Shown here: piece by piece, positions 35,357 through 44,619 of the stretch
Position numbering within the stretch: position 1 is the first letter of the stretch
Layout: each line of letters opens with the position of its first letter
The notes under the pieces: model-generated
What the model was told of the DNA's origin: nothing
The model's input: the letters and a program-made list of their open reading frames with translations, nothing else
Databases searched by the model: none
Position numbers and translations under genes: made by a program
Assembly (NCBI GenBank): GCA_001896885.1
Contig: MKRJ01000018.1
Coordinates: 1 to 64,000, forward strand
Reading direction: 5' to 3'
DNA length: 64,000 bases
DNA from: Rhizobiales bacterium 65-79
Lineage (GTDB): Bacteria; Pseudomonadota; Alphaproteobacteria; Rhizobiales; Rhizobiaceae

Positions 35357-35812
35357 ATGAAACGGGTTATGGCGTTGGCATTGTCCGCGGCTCTGGCCAC
35401 GGGCACGCTCGCGGCAACGAGCAACTACGCGTCGGCACGCGAATGGCACCCTGGCTGGAACCATCACTGGCACCATGGTTGGCATCGTGGCTGGGGCCCC
35501 GGCGCGGCGATCGGCGCAGGCATTCTCGGCGGCGCGATCATCGGCAGCGCGCTGGCGGGGCCTTCCTATTACGGGTCATACTATGGCTGCGACCCGATGT
35601 ATGGCTGCGGCGGCTATTATCCGAGCTACTATGGCCCCTACTACGGCCCGCGCGTGATCTACCGGCCGCGTGTCGTCTATCGGAGTTCGATGCGCATGAG
35701 CGATGCCCATATCCAGTGGTGCTACAACCGCTATCGCTCTTATAGGGCCTACGATAACACGTTCCAGCCCTATAACGGGCCGCGGCAGCAGTGCTACTCG
35801 CCTTATGGTTGA
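35357..35812 (+). CDS. BA14K-family secreted protein
   Basis: A 151-residue exported protein. A signal peptide (residues 1-27, ending YASA) is followed by a His/Trp-rich stretch ([17 protein letters not shown]), a glycine-rich hydrophobic segment ([19 protein letters not shown]) and a Tyr/Gly-rich part. The C-terminal BA14K motif [19 protein letters not shown] is intact. BA14K proteins were described as immunoreactive, lectin-like proteins of Brucella; in rhizobia they are envelope proteins of uncertain role. GAAGGAGAAG is an ideal ribosome binding site. Confidence 0.92.
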   Translation: MKRVMALALSAALATGTLAATSNYASAREWHPGWNHHWHHGWHRGWGPGAAIGAGILGGAIIGSALAGPSYYGSYYGCDPMYGCGGYYPSYYGPYYGPRVIYRPRVVYRSSMRMSDAHIQWCYNRYRSYRAYDNTFQPYNGPRQQCYSPYG

Positions 35813-35822
35813 CGCAAGGCGT

Positions 35823-35848
35823 CCGGACCGCCTTTCACGGCGGTCCGG
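35823..35848 (+). terminator. Probable terminator after the BA14K gene
   Basis: CCGGACCGCC (35823-35832) pairs perfectly with GGCGGTCCGG (35839-35848) around TTTCAC. It starts 10 bp after the stop codon. The T-run after the stem is weak (CACCCGTTCTCC), so termination may be incomplete. It also faces the end of the PilZ gene. Confidence 0.6.
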
Positions 35849-35883
35849 CACCCGTTCTCCCCGCCCGATGGGAGAATTTTGAT

Positions 35884-36168
35884 CTAACTAAAGGAAATGC
35901 CGACGGAATCCGGCGTCCGCCAGCGGACGCGCGCCTCGCGAACGTCTTCGTTTCCGGCGATCTTGAGGTCGAAGACGGCCGGAACGGCGGTGGTTTCGCC
36001 GAACGCAAGCCTCGCCCCGTTTTCGGACAGGTTGCGCACGACGCATTCCAGCGCGCCGTAGCCTTTGTTGAAGCGAATGATCGCGCCCTTCAGCACGCGC
36101 TGCCGCGGCTGCGACCTCCGTTCGGCATTGCCTTCGCTAGAAGGCGAGGCAAGTTTCCTGCCTGGCAT
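35884..36168 (-). CDS. PilZ-domain protein
   Basis: A 94-residue single-domain protein. The c-di-GMP-binding signature is present: RRSQPRQRVLKGA has an arginine pair before the strand (RxxxR, here RSQPRQR), and VVRNLSENGARL matches the (D/N)xSxxG element. The ATG at 36168 has AGGAG 9 bp before it; a longer reading to 36246 would run into the end of the glpR-like gene. Such short PilZ proteins act as c-di-GMP receptors affecting motility or exopolysaccharide. Confidence 0.83.
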   Translation of the reverse strand: MPGRKLASPSSEGNAERRSQPRQRVLKGAIIRFNKGYGALECVVRNLSENGARLAFGETTAVPAVFDLKIAGNEDVREARVRWRTPDSVGISFS

Positions 36169-36242
36169 GGCTGAGCACTCCTCTTTTAAGGACTGCGATG
36201 CGATTTCCGTGCCAGAATATGCGTCCCGGAATGGAACAGAGC

Positions 36243-37031
36243 TCAATCCTGCCCGGCCTCCGCCTCGACGGGCGCGGTTTCGATCAGGCGCACGTCGGAT
36301 TCCTCACAGATCCGGCGGATCGACGGAATGTCGCAGCGATCGGTGATGAAGGTGTTCACCTGCGAAAGGTGGCCGATGCGCACGGGTGCCGTGCGCTCGA
36401 ACTTCGTGGAATCCGAGACGAGGATGACGTGGCGCGCATTGGCGATGATCGCCTGCGCCACCTTCACCTCGCGGAAGTCGAAATCGAGAAGCGCCCCGTC
36501 GTGATCGATCGCCGACGTGCCGATCACCGCGTAATCGACCTTGAACTGCTTGATGAAATCGACCGCCGCCTCGCCGACGATGCCTCCGTCCGAACCGCGC
36601 ACGACGCCGCTCGCTATCACGACCTCTATGGAAGGATAGATGCGCATCCTGTTGGCGACGTTGATGTTATTGGTGATCACCATGAGGCCGCTATGGTCGA
36701 GCAGCGCCTTGCCGACCGCCTCCGTCGTCGTTCCGATATTGATGAAAAGGGAGGAATTGTCCGGAATGAGCCGTGCCGCCGCCTGCCCGATCGCCTCCTT
36801 TTCCTCCGCGGCGATCTTGCGGCGCGCCTCGTATTCCATGTTCTCGATCCCGGCGGGAAAGAGCGCGCCTCCATGGATGCGTGTCAGAAGATGCTGCTCG
36901 CAGAGTTCGTTCAGATCCTTGCGGATCGTCTGCGGCGTGACGCTGAAATGGGACGCCAGCGCGTCCACCAGCACCCGGCCGCGATCCTTCGCCATCTGCA
37001 GGATTTCGGAATGTCGGGGCGGCAGATACAT
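36243..37031 (-). CDS. DeoR/GlpR-family transcriptional regulator
   Basis: A 262-residue DeoR-family repressor. The N-terminal helix-turn-helix is HFSVTPQTIRKDLNELCEQHLLTRIHGGA (about 29-57), with the family T-x-R-D-L signature. The C-terminal sugar-phosphate sensor domain contains NSSLFINIGTTTEAV and TNNINVA. Sequence style is closest to GlpR, which responds to glycerol 3-phosphate, and glpD often follows such a gene in rhizobia; here no glp gene is adjacent, so its target is elsewhere. Confidence 0.88.
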   Translation of the reverse strand: MYLPPRHSEILQMAKDRGRVLVDALASHFSVTPQTIRKDLNELCEQHLLTRIHGGALFPAGIENMEYEARRKIAAEEKEAIGQAAARLIPDNSSLFINIGTTTEAVGKALLDHSGLMVITNNINVANRMRIYPSIEVVIASGVVRGSDGGIVGEAAVDFIKQFKVDYAVIGTSAIDHDGALLDFDFREVKVAQAIIANARHVILVSDSTKFERTAPVRIGHLSQVNTFITDRCDIPSIRRICEESDVRLIETAPVEAEAGQD

Positions 37032-37124
37032 GGCCGGCTTTTCTCTTTCGTTTTACCCCTTCCATACGGCAAAACGAAAGCGGGCGAAAGCAGCCGCTCG
37101 ATCGCGACCGAACGGGGGGCCGCC

Positions 37125-37448
37125 CTAATGCCCGTCGCTGACCTTGAAATCCTTATGCGCCTTCAGGATGCGCTGCTTCAGAACGTTGGACGCCTTGAAG
37201 GTCATGACCTTGCGCGGAAGGATGGGCACTTCCTGCCCGGTCTTCGGGTTACGGCCGATACGCTCGTTCTTGCCGCGCACCTGGAAGGTGGCGAAGGAAG
37301 ACAATTTCACGGTCTCGCAACGGACGATCGCATCGCAGATCTCGTCGATGACCATTTCGACCAACTGCGCGGATTCGGTTCGTGAAAGGCCGACCTTCCG
37401 ATAGACAGCTTCAGCGAGGTCGGCCCGCGTCAAAGTCTTTGCCCCCAT
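37125..37448 (-). CDS. ihfA: Integration host factor subunit alpha
   Basis: A 107-residue DNA-bending protein of the HU/IHF family. The motif [18 protein letters not shown] (residues 60-77) forms the DNA-intercalating beta arm, with the tip proline in [27 protein letters not shown] at the start is typical IHF-alpha. It follows fabH and plsX in the conserved alphaproteobacterial order. A merR-type gene that often comes next in relatives is not present; a DeoR regulator takes that place. Confidence 0.95.
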   Translation of the reverse strand: MGAKTLTRADLAEAVYRKVGLSRTESAQLVEMVIDEICDAIVRCETVKLSSFATFQVRGKNERIGRNPKTGQEVPILPRKVMTFKASNVLKQRILKAHKDFKVSDGH

Positions 37449-37621
37449 CCGACCACCTAACCGTGCTGAAACATGAACGCCGCAAAAGAAAGGTGGACGT
37501 TAAGAAATCGGGCCCGGAAGGTCAAGGACTTAGCTCATGGCGATGAGGCGCCGGCCCGGCACGGCCGGCGATCCGGTTTCGGCAAGACCGTCTATATCCC
37601 CGGACGCCGCGCGTCTGACGG

Positions 37622-38593
37622 CTACCAGCGCAACAGCACCGCGCCCCAGGTGAAGCCGCCGCCCATCGCTTCCAGAAGCACCAGGTCGCCCTTCTTTATG
37701 CGGCCGTCGCCGACGGCCGCGCTCAGTGCCAGCGGGACCGAGGCGGCCGACGTGTTGCCGTGCCGGTCGACGGTGATCACCACCTTTTCCTCGGCGATGC
37801 CGAGTTTCTTGGCCGAGGCGTCGATGATGCGGCGGTTGGCCTGATGGGGAACGAACCAGTCGAGGTCCCCGGCGGTGATGCCGGCCTGGGCGAACACGGC
37901 CTCGATCACGTCGGTGATCATCGCCACCGCGTGCTTGAACACCTCGCGCCCCTCCATGCGCAGATGCCCGACAGTACCGGTCGTGGAAGGGCCGCCGTCG
38001 ACAAAGAGCTTGTCGCGATGGGAGCCGTCGGAGCGCAGGCTGGCGGCAAGCACGCCGCGGTCGGCGATCGTCCCCTGCCCTTCCGTCGCTTCCAGGACCA
38101 TCGCGCCGGCGCCGTCGCCGAACAGGACGCAGGTGCCGCGGTCGGTCCAGTCGAGGATGCGGGAAAAGGTCTCCGATCCGATGACGAGCGCACGTCTCGC
38201 CTGCCCGCCGCGCAGGTAGAGGTCGGTCGTGGTGACGGCATAGACGAAACCACTGCACACGGCCTGCATGTCGAAAGCGAAGCCGTGGCGCATGCCGAGC
38301 CGTTCCTGGATCTCCACCGCCGTCGCGGGAAAGGTGTTGTTCGGCGTGGACGTGGCAAGCACGACGAGGTCGATGTCGGCCGGCGTCAGGCCGGCGTTCT
38401 CCAGCGCGGCGCGCGCGGCCGCCTCGCCCAGCGAAGCGGTGGTCTCGTCCGCATCCGCGATTCGCCGCTCCCGAATGCCCGTCCGCTGCGTGATCCACTC
38501 GTCGGATGTATCGACGATGGCTTCGAATTCCGCGTTCTTCATCGCGCGGCGAGGCAAGGCGCTGCCGACGCCACGAACGAGAGATCTTATCAT
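37622..38593 (-). CDS. fabH: 3-oxoacyl-ACP synthase III
   Basis: A 323-residue condensing enzyme that joins acetyl-CoA and malonyl-ACP to start fatty acid synthesis. The catalytic triad is visible: C113 (DMQAVCSGF), H250 ([11 protein letters not shown]) and N280 ([14 protein letters not shown]). Length and the N-terminal RTGIRERR motif match FabH. It lies 12 bp downstream of plsX in the same operon, an arrangement that couples initiation of fatty acid synthesis with phospholipid acyl-phosphate formation. Confidence 0.96.
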   Translation of the reverse strand: MIRSLVRGVGSALPRRAMKNAEFEAIVDTSDEWITQRTGIRERRIADADETTASLGEAAARAALENAGLTPADIDLVVLATSTPNNTFPATAVEIQERLGMRHGFAFDMQAVCSGFVYAVTTTDLYLRGGQARRALVIGSETFSRILDWTDRGTCVLFGDGAGAMVLEATEGQGTIADRGVLAASLRSDGSHRDKLFVDGGPSTTGTVGHLRMEGREVFKHAVAMITDVIEAVFAQAGITAGDLDWFVPHQANRRIIDASAKKLGIAEEKVVITVDRHGNTSAASVPLALSAAVGDGRIKKGDLVLLEAMGGGFTWGAVLLRW

Positions 38594-38605
38594 GGTGCAA
38601 GCATC

Positions 38606-39679
38606 CTAACCGGCATGACGAACGCCGGAAGCCTCGTTAGCCGTCTCGACAGCGGTCTCCGGCTGGGGGCCATGGAAAAGCTCTAGATCGCGCTTGATGC
38701 GACCGAGGAGATCCCGCCTGGCCATATCGTAGGCCAGTTCCACCGCCGCGGCGAACCCCTCGGCATCCGTGCCGCCGTGACTTTTGACCACGAGGCCGTT
38801 CAGCCCCAGGAAGACGCCGCCATTGGTCTTGCGCACATCCATCTTCTCGCGCAGGCGGTCGAACGCGCCCTTGGCGAGCAGATAGCCGATGCGGGCAAGC
38901 AGCGTACGGCTCATCGCCGCGCGCAGATATTCGGCGATCTGGCGGGCCGTGCCCTCGGCGGACTTCAGGGCGATGTTGCCCGAAAAGCCTTCGGTCACGA
39001 CCACATCCACCGTCCCTTTGCCGATGTCGTCGCCTTCCACGAAGCCCTTGTACTGCATCGATTTCATGTCGGCTTCGCGCAGGAGCCGCCCGGCTTCCTT
39101 CACCTCCTCCTGGCCCTTAATCTCCTCGACGCCGATGTTGAGGAGGCCCACGGTCGGGAGCTGGATATCGAAAACGGAGCGCGCCATCGCGGCACCCAGA
39201 ATGGCAAAATCGATCAACTGGCGGGCATCGGCCCCGATCGTGGCGCCGACGTCGAGCACGATGCTCTCGCTGCGCAGGTTCGGCCAGATGGCGGCGATCG
39301 CCGGCCGGTCGGTCCCGGCCATGGTGCGCAGGCAGAATTTCGACATCGCCATCAGCGCGCCGGTATTGCCGGCGGACACGCAAACCTCGGCTTCCCCGTT
39401 CTTGACCGCCTCGATCGCTTTCCACATGGACGATTTCCAGCGTCCGTGGCGCAACGCTTGGCTCGGCTTCTCGTCGGAGCCGACCGCCACCTCGCAATGG
39501 ACGACCTCGCAGGCGGCCTTGAGCCGGGGCATGGTCTCCAGCAGCGGATCGATGACCTCGCGACGTCCGAAGACGACGAAGCGTATGTCGGGGCGCCGCT
39601 CCACCACCTTCATCAAGCCGGGCAGCACCACGCCGGGGCCGTGGTCGCCTCCCATGGCGTCAATGGAAATCCTGATCAC
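38606..39679 (-). CDS. plsX: Phosphate acyltransferase
   Basis: A 357-residue PlsX, which converts acyl-ACP to acyl-phosphate for PlsY. The start [18 protein letters not shown] and later [27 protein letters not shown] and [15 protein letters not shown] are characteristic. It is followed by fabH and preceded by the DUF177 gene, the standard alphaproteobacterial order. Confidence 0.96.
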   Translation of the reverse strand: MIRISIDAMGGDHGPGVVLPGLMKVVERRPDIRFVVFGRREVIDPLLETMPRLKAACEVVHCEVAVGSDEKPSQALRHGRWKSSMWKAIEAVKNGEAEVCVSAGNTGALMAMSKFCLRTMAGTDRPAIAAIWPNLRSESIVLDVGATIGADARQLIDFAILGAAMARSVFDIQLPTVGLLNIGVEEIKGQEEVKEAGRLLREADMKSMQYKGFVEGDDIGKGTVDVVVTEGFSGNIALKSAEGTARQIAEYLRAAMSRTLLARIGYLLAKGAFDRLREKMDVRKTNGGVFLGLNGLVVKSHGGTDAEGFAAAVELAYDMARRDLLGRIKRDLELFHGPQPETAVETANEASGVRHAG

Positions 39680-39785
39680 GCGGCTTTTTCTCGTCTTTCC
39701 CGGCGGGAACCGGTGTTGTGAAGTGCGGCGAAAATAGCCGTTTTGAAGCGCGGCACAACTAACTTCCGCGGTCGCGCCTGGGTTT

Positions 39786-40340
39786 TCAGCTCTTTCGTTT
39801 CAGTGCGGCCAGCTTTTCCGCCAGCGTTCCAAGAGGCCGGTCGCTTTCCCCGGCATCGGCCATCGTCGGCATCTCGATCCCCTGTTTTCGCGGATAGGGA
39901 TCGATCCCGAGCGCGAAGAACTCCTCGGCAAGCGCCCCCACGTCGATAGCCGTGCCCGAGAAGCTTTCCGGCATGTCGGGACCGTCCGGGTCCAGAACCA
40001 TTTCGCCGCCGGAGGCTGCCTCAAATCGGCCGAGCTTCGATCCTTCGGGGACGAAGACGGCGGATATGTTTTCCTCCACATGGGCCTCGATCGGCTCCAG
40101 GGTGACGACGCATTCCTGGACGATGTCGCCTTCGACCATTCCGGAGACGGCGACGCCGTCGCGCTTCCAGGGGGAAACGACGAGATCGGCATGAAATCGC
40201 TTCGCCTCGAGCAGATGATGCTCGCGCGCCAGCGCGGCAAGCTGCTCCGGTCCGGCATCGAGCGAGACGGGCATTCCCTTCTTCGGCAGCCGCACCACGC
40301 TCACGCGAAAAGATACGGGGCTCTTCACCGGCGCCGTCAT
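39786..40340 (-). CDS. DUF177 (YceD-like) family protein
   Basis: A 184-residue protein of the DUF177 family, whose members are associated with 23S rRNA/ribosome function in plants and bacteria. In place of the zinc-binding cysteines of some members this one has the alphaproteobacterial form: [20 protein letters not shown] near residue 77, then [17 protein letters not shown]. Its ATG overlaps the stop of the chaperone gene (ATGA), so both are translated together. It precedes plsX, where rpmF usually stands between them in other bacteria; rpmF is absent here, as in other alphaproteobacteria. Confidence 0.87.
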   Translation of the reverse strand: MTAPVKSPVSFRVSVVRLPKKGMPVSLDAGPEQLAALAREHHLLEAKRFHADLVVSPWKRDGVAVSGMVEGDIVQECVVTLEPIEAHVEENISAVFVPEGSKLGRFEAASGGEMVLDPDGPDMPESFSGTAIDVGALAEEFFALGIDPYPRKQGIEMPTMADAGESDRPLGTLAEKLAALKRKS

Positions 40341-40891
40341 TTCGCCGGCTCCAGCATTTCCGGCCGCTCGAAGCGGAAGCTTCCGTCGGCGAACATACCC
40401 GGCGCGGCGCCCGCGGCGTGCGCCCAAGCGGCCATCACATAGTCCGCCAGTTGCTCCGCTTCCGGCCAGGATGGCGTCTCGGGGCGGACATTGCGCTTCA
40501 ACGAGGCCGCGAGCGCCGCGCGGTCGCCTTCGTCGAGAGCCTGGCCGTAGGCGGCCGCCCTTCCGTAGAACATCCGGCCGAGCTTCTTCACGCGCCTCGG
40601 TATGCCATGGTCGCCGATGCCGAGCTCTCTTAGCGAATGGTCCACATCGAGGAAGAATTCGTCCGTCAGTTCCTGGGCCACCTCTTTCGCCGCTCCCTCT
40701 TCAGGGCGCAGGCGGTGCAGGACGAGAAACAGATGCAACGACAGCATCTCGAAGCGGCCGAGCGGCGTATCGGGAACATTATACGCGGCATAAAGAAGCG
40801 GCTGCCGCGCCGCTGCCACGATCTCCCCGTAGAGGCGGTCGGTGACGGCCCGGTTCATTCGCCGGTTCGATCCGAATAACCGTGAGAACAT
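40337..40891 (-). CDS. Ubiquinol-cytochrome c chaperone family protein (CBP3-like)
   Basis: A 184-residue protein of the ubiquinol-cytochrome c chaperone family, related to mitochondrial Cbp3 needed for assembly of cytochrome b in the bc1 complex. Features are LYAAYNVPDTPLGRFEMLSLHLFLVLHRL (about 33-61) and DVDHSLRELGIGDHGIPRRVKKLGRMFYGR (about 82-112), the most conserved stretches of this family. I chose the ATG at 40891 (MFSRLFGSNRR) because the longer reading to 41149 would cross the divergent bamE start. It is divergent from bamE and first in the run leading to ihfA. Confidence 0.9.
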   Translation of the reverse strand: MFSRLFGSNRRMNRAVTDRLYGEIVAAARQPLLYAAYNVPDTPLGRFEMLSLHLFLVLHRLRPEEGAAKEVAQELTDEFFLDVDHSLRELGIGDHGIPRRVKKLGRMFYGRAAAYGQALDEGDRAALAASLKRNVRPETPSWPEAEQLADYVMAAWAHAAGAAPGMFADGSFRFERPEMLEPAK

Positions 40892-41015
40892 GCCCTGCTC
40901 GTTCCTTTCCGCAGGATTGGCTGCCTTCGCTCGGTTGCATCGGAGCCAAAGCTGGTTTACCGGTTTCGCGCCCTGCCGCAAGGCGAAGCGGCGCATTGAT
41001 AGCGGGGAGTTGTCG

Positions 41016-41537
41016 TTGCAGCGGACAAATTTCAAGAGAAAATGGCGGGCCGGCGCCGCAGCGGCTGCTTTTTCGGCAGCATCGCTGTCGCTGGCGGCGT
41101 GCAGCAAGGACGTGATGTCGACGATCAACGGCCACGAGACCTTCACCAACGGCTACGTCATCGACCAGGAAATGCTCGACCAGGTTCCGGTCGGATCGAG
41201 CCGGGAGCAGGTCCTCCTCGCGCTCGGCACGCCCTCGACGACCGCGACGTTCGGCAACGAGGTCTATTACTATATATCGCAGAAGCGGTCGCGCGCCGCA
41301 GAGTTCCAGAACACGCATATCGTGTCGCAAACGGTGCTGGCGGTCTATTTCGGCGACGACGACCGCGTCACGAGGATCGCCAAATACGGCCTGAAGGACG
41401 GCAAGCTCTTCGACTTCGTCTCGCGCACGACGCCGACCGGCGGCAAGGAGACCACCTTCATCGGCCAGATGATCCACGGGCTGGAAGGAGCGCCCGACCT
41501 CACCAATGGGCCCAACGCTCCGCGCGGACGCTATTGA
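41016..41537 (+). CDS. bamE: Outer membrane protein assembly factor BamE
   Basis: A 173-residue lipoprotein of the SmpA/OmlA family, a subunit of the BAM machine that folds outer membrane beta-barrels. A signal peptide ends in the lipobox SLAAC (cysteine near residue 31), then the SmpA domain: FTNGYVIDQEMLDQVPVG then SREQVLLALGTPSTTATFG, with the G-x-P turn. The start is probably TTG at 41016, since GGGGAG lies 6 bp before it; the frame stays open upstream to 40842 but that would overlap the divergent chaperone gene and lacks a signal peptide at the very N-terminus. Confidence 0.87.
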   Translation: MQRTNFKRKWRAGAAAAAFSAASLSLAACSKDVMSTINGHETFTNGYVIDQEMLDQVPVGSSREQVLLALGTPSTTATFGNEVYYYISQKRSRAAEFQNTHIVSQTVLAVYFGDDDRVTRIAKYGLKDGKLFDFVSRTTPTGGKETTFIGQMIHGLEGAPDLTNGPNAPRGRY

Positions 41538-41566
41538 TTCGCACCGGCTTCCGGCTACGGAAGGCT

Positions 41567-41640
41567 GGTCAGCCGCGATCGCCGAAACGATCGGTGATCG
41601 GATAATGCCGGTCGCGGCCGGTCCGGCAAACGCCCGGCGC
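41567..41640 (-). pseudogene. Duplicated 3' tail of nadE
   Basis: Read on the minus strand this segment encodes VAAPGV, a short gap, then GRDRHYPITDRFGDRG and a stop, closely matching the end of the intact NadE (QAAPGVK...GRDRRYPITNRFRDRG, ending at 42060). At DNA level about 50 bp at 41567-41616 align with 42060-42110 with about six differences. It lacks any upstream coding part. Together with the real nadE end it brackets the broken acetyltransferase gene. Confidence 0.75.
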
Positions 41641-41658
41641 GGCAACGGGAAGGATCGC

Positions 41659-42051
41659 TCAGCGATCCAGCCGCATCTCGTCGCCGTCGAGGCAGCGGCG
41701 GAATCCGAACGCCTCGTATAATGCATGCGCGTCCGCGGTATTGAGTGTCCAGGTGGTGACCGAGGCAAGGTCGGGGTGATCCAGCAGCGCCTTGACCAGC
41801 GCCTTGCCGATGCCTCTCCCCCGGTAGTCAGGCCATACGATAACGTCGGAAATACGGGCGAACAGCGTCCGGTCTCCGGAGGCGCGGGCAAAGCCGACCT
41901 GGCGTCTCTCGGTCAGGGCGATCACGCAAATGGAATTGGCGAACGCGCGGCGATTAAGTTCGTCGGTACGCTGGCCGCCCCATTATGTGGCTTTCAGCAG
42001 TTCCGAGGTACGCGCGAAGTCGAGTCGTGCGAGATCGGAAGTGACTTCCAT
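41659..42051 (-). pseudogene. GNAT-family N-acetyltransferase gene with an in-frame stop
   Basis: An open reading of 130 codons from ATG 42051 is interrupted only by TAA at codon 23 (41983-41985). The sequence around the stop reads LLKAT-stop-WGGQRTDELN, where a tyrosine is expected in this family. After the stop the rest is intact: RISDVIVWPDYRGRGIGKAL with the acetyl-CoA pyrophosphate loop, and ALYEAFGFRR near the end. A GTG at 41925 could give an 88-residue truncated protein. The gene begins 8 bp after nadE, so it belongs to that operon. A base-calling error or a fresh nonsense mutation would both fit. Confidence 0.8.
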
Positions 42052-42059
42052 CGTCACAT

Positions 42060-43736
42060 TCAGCCGCGATCGCGGAAACGATTGGTGATCGGGTAGCGGC
42101 GGTCGCGGCCGAAATTCTTCTGCGTGATCTTGACGCCCGGCGCCGCCTGCCGCCGCTTATATTCGGCGATATAGAGCAGATTCTCGACACGCTCCACGGT
42201 CGCGCGGTCGAAGCCCCTCTCCACGATCTCGTCGACCCCCATCTCCTTCTCGACGAGGCATTCGAGGATCTCGTCGAGGGCGGGATAGGGCGGCAGCGAA
42301 TCCTGATCCGTCTGGTTCTCCCGCAACTCGGCCGACGGCGCCTTGTCGATGATGTTCGCCGGGATCACTTCGCCCGACGGTCCCAGCCCGCTCGGCGGCA
42401 CATGCGCGTTCCGCCACCGCGACAGCGCATAGACCTGCATCTTGTAGAGATCCTTGATCGGATTGAAGCCGCCGTTCATGTCGCCGTAGAGCGTGGCGTA
42501 GCCCACCGACATCTCCGACTTGTTCCCCGTAGTGACGACCATCGAGCCGAACTTGTTGGAGATGGCCATGAGGATCGTGCCGCGCGCGCGGCTCTGCAGG
42601 TTTTCTTCCGTAATGCCTTCCGTCGTGCCCTCGAAGAGTTGCGACAGCGCATGCGAGAAACCCTGCACGGGATCCATGATCGGCACGATGTCGTAGCGGC
42701 AGCCGAGCGCCCGGGCGCAATCCTCCGCATCCTTCAGCGAGGCCTTGGAGGTGTAGCGGTAAGGCAGCATGACGGCATGCACCCGCTCCTCGCCGAGCGC
42801 GTCTACGGCAAGCGCCGCGCAGAGCGCCGAATCGATGCCGCCAGAAAGGCCGAGCACGACGTTCCTGAAGCCGTTCTTGTTCACATAGTCGCGCAGGCCG
42901 AGCATGCAGGCGCGGTAGTCCGCTTCCTCCCGCTCCGGGATCCTCGACATCGGCCCGTGCTGGCAGCGCCAGGCTTCGCCCTCCCGCTTCCAGACGGTAA
43001 CGCTGAGCGCTTCCTCGAACTGGCTCATCTGGAAAGCGAGCGTGCGGTCGGCCTGGATGGCGAAGGAGGCGCCGTCGAAGACCAGTTCGTCCTGGCCGCC
43101 GAGCTGGTTGGCATAGATGAGCGGCAGCCCGCTTTCGATGACCTGACGGATGGCCACCTGGTGGCGCACATCGACCTTGCCGCGATAGAAGGGCGAGCCG
43201 TTCGGCACGAGAAGCATCTCCGCGCCGCTCTCCGCCAGCGTCTCGCAGACGCCCATATCGCCCCAGATGTCCTCGCAGATCGGGAGGCCAAGCCGGACGC
43301 CGCGGAAATTCACCGGCCCGGGCAGGCTGGGGCCGGACTCGAAGACGCGCTTCTCGTCGAACTCGCCATAGTTCGGCAGGTTGACCTTGTAGCGCTCGGC
43401 GGCGACCTTGCCGCCGTCGAGCAGCAGGATCGAATTATGGATTCCGGACGGCCGCTTCAGCGGCGCGCCGATGACGACGCCCGGGCCGCCATCGGCGGTG
43501 TCCTTCGCCAATTCGGCGACGGCGCGCTCGCAGGCGGCGAGGAATGCCGGCCTGACCACCAAGTCTTCAGGCGGGTAGCCGGCGATGAAGAGTTCGGTGA
43601 AAAGGACAAGGTCCGCGCCCTGTTGCGCGGCGTCGGCGCGGGCCGCGCGCGCCTTCGCCAGATTGCCGGCGATATCGCCGACGATTGGATTGAGCTGGGC
43701 AATTGCGATGGCAAGCGTGTCGCGGGTCGTGGTCAT
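42060..43736 (-). CDS. nadE: Glutamine-dependent NAD+ synthetase
   Basis: A 558-residue two-domain enzyme making NAD+ from nicotinate adenine dinucleotide, ATP and glutamine. The N-terminal nitrilase-type amidase has its E-K-C triad at E48 (LFTELF), K117 (YKVNLPNYG) and C154 (LPICEDIW). The C-terminal synthetase has the PP-loop SGGIDS (298-303) and the TGNKSEMSVGYATLYGDMNGG ammonia-channel/NaAD region. Length matches the short glutaminase-containing NadE class of alphaproteobacteria. Confidence 0.95.
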   Translation of the reverse strand: MTTTRDTLAIAIAQLNPIVGDIAGNLAKARAARADAAQQGADLVLFTELFIAGYPPEDLVVRPAFLAACERAVAELAKDTADGGPGVVIGAPLKRPSGIHNSILLLDGGKVAAERYKVNLPNYGEFDEKRVFESGPSLPGPVNFRGVRLGLPICEDIWGDMGVCETLAESGAEMLLVPNGSPFYRGKVDVRHQVAIRQVIESGLPLIYANQLGGQDELVFDGASFAIQADRTLAFQMSQFEEALSVTVWKREGEAWRCQHGPMSRIPEREEADYRACMLGLRDYVNKNGFRNVVLGLSGGIDSALCAALAVDALGEERVHAVMLPYRYTSKASLKDAEDCARALGCRYDIVPIMDPVQGFSHALSQLFEGTTEGITEENLQSRARGTILMAISNKFGSMVVTTGNKSEMSVGYATLYGDMNGGFNPIKDLYKMQVYALSRWRNAHVPPSGLGPSGEVIPANIIDKAPSAELRENQTDQDSLPPYPALDEILECLVEKEMGVDEIVERGFDRATVERVENLLYIAEYKRRQAAPGVKITQKNFGRDRRYPITNRFRDRG

Positions 43737-43779
43737 GCGCGACCTGTAGCTTGACGGTTCCGGCGTTGCAATGCAGCGG

Positions 43780-44511
43780 CTAGTCCTCGCCCCCCAGCCG
43801 GCTCTTCAAGGCTTCCAGCGAGCGGTTCTCGCCGATCGACATCGCCAGGATGCGCGAGAGATGGGCATAGGGCAGCCCGGTCTCGGCGGCCCAACGGTTC
43901 ATTTGCTCCTGCACGGCGGCCATATCCTTCCGCGAACCCGGCGCCTCGGCGATATCCAGCCCGGCGTCGCGCAGCGCCAGCACCATGTCCGTCGAGAGGA
44001 TGAAGGCATCCCAGCCGATCCAGCGGAGGAAATACTGGCCCGTGTGGCCGCCGAGACGGGTGCCGTTCTTCGCCAGAAAGGCCACAAGCCCGACCTGGTC
44101 GTCCTTCGGCCACTTAGCCAGGAATTTCCCGAAGCCGCCATGCTCGCCGGAAACCCGCTCGACGAACGCGGCGTTGTCGCGCACGGCCCTGATCTTCTGC
44201 GGATTGCGCACGATGCGCTTGTCGGCGGAGAGGTCGTGCCAGTAATCGTCCGGCTGGAACAGCAGACGCTTCGGCTCGAACTCGAGGAAGGCCTCCTCGA
44301 AACTCGGCCATTTCTCGCGGATCACGCGCCAGACGAAACCGGCTGCGAAAATGCGCTCCGACATCGCGGAAAGGACGCGGTTGTCCGGCAGTCCGGCCAG
44401 GGCGGCGCTGTCCGGAACCGGTCCGAGCAACGAGCGGAGGACGGCATCGCCGCCTTTCCGCTCGGCCGCGCGCTCCCGGATCCTTGCGAAAGCTTCGATC
44501 GAACGCGCCAT
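43780..44511 (-). CDS. DNA-3-methyladenine glycosylase I-like protein
   Basis: A 243-residue protein resembling the Tag family of helix-hairpin-helix base-excision glycosylases. Blocks such as SAMSERIFAAGFVWRVIREKWPSFEEAFLEFEP (about 48-81) and ADKRIVRNPQKIRAVRDNA (about 95-113) match the core of the family (W-x-x-I...F-x-x-F and the R-N-x-x-K-I segment). It lacks the usual N-terminal CxW zinc motif of E. coli Tag, so substrate range is less sure. It would remove alkylated adenine from DNA. The gene is alone between nadE and the divergent DUF1003 gene. Confidence 0.75.
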   Translation of the reverse strand: MARSIEAFARIRERAAERKGGDAVLRSLLGPVPDSAALAGLPDNRVLSAMSERIFAAGFVWRVIREKWPSFEEAFLEFEPKRLLFQPDDYWHDLSADKRIVRNPQKIRAVRDNAAFVERVSGEHGGFGKFLAKWPKDDQVGLVAFLAKNGTRLGGHTGQYFLRWIGWDAFILSTDMVLALRDAGLDIAEAPGSRKDMAAVQEQMNRWAAETGLPYAHLSRILAMSIGENRSLEALKSRLGGED

Positions 44512-44619
44512 CTCCGGACCCCGACATGCGATGAACAGCCGCTATGCGGCGCCGCAAATTGCCTCTACTTCTGGAGCGGGCGCAAGAGCCTGCGCCGCCA
44601 GACGACGGAAGATAGGACG

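Noticed and set aside
42402-43754. Plus-strand open frame of 450 codons opposite nadE
   Set aside because: Low-complexity His/Asp/Arg-rich product typical of an antisense reading of a GC-rich gene.
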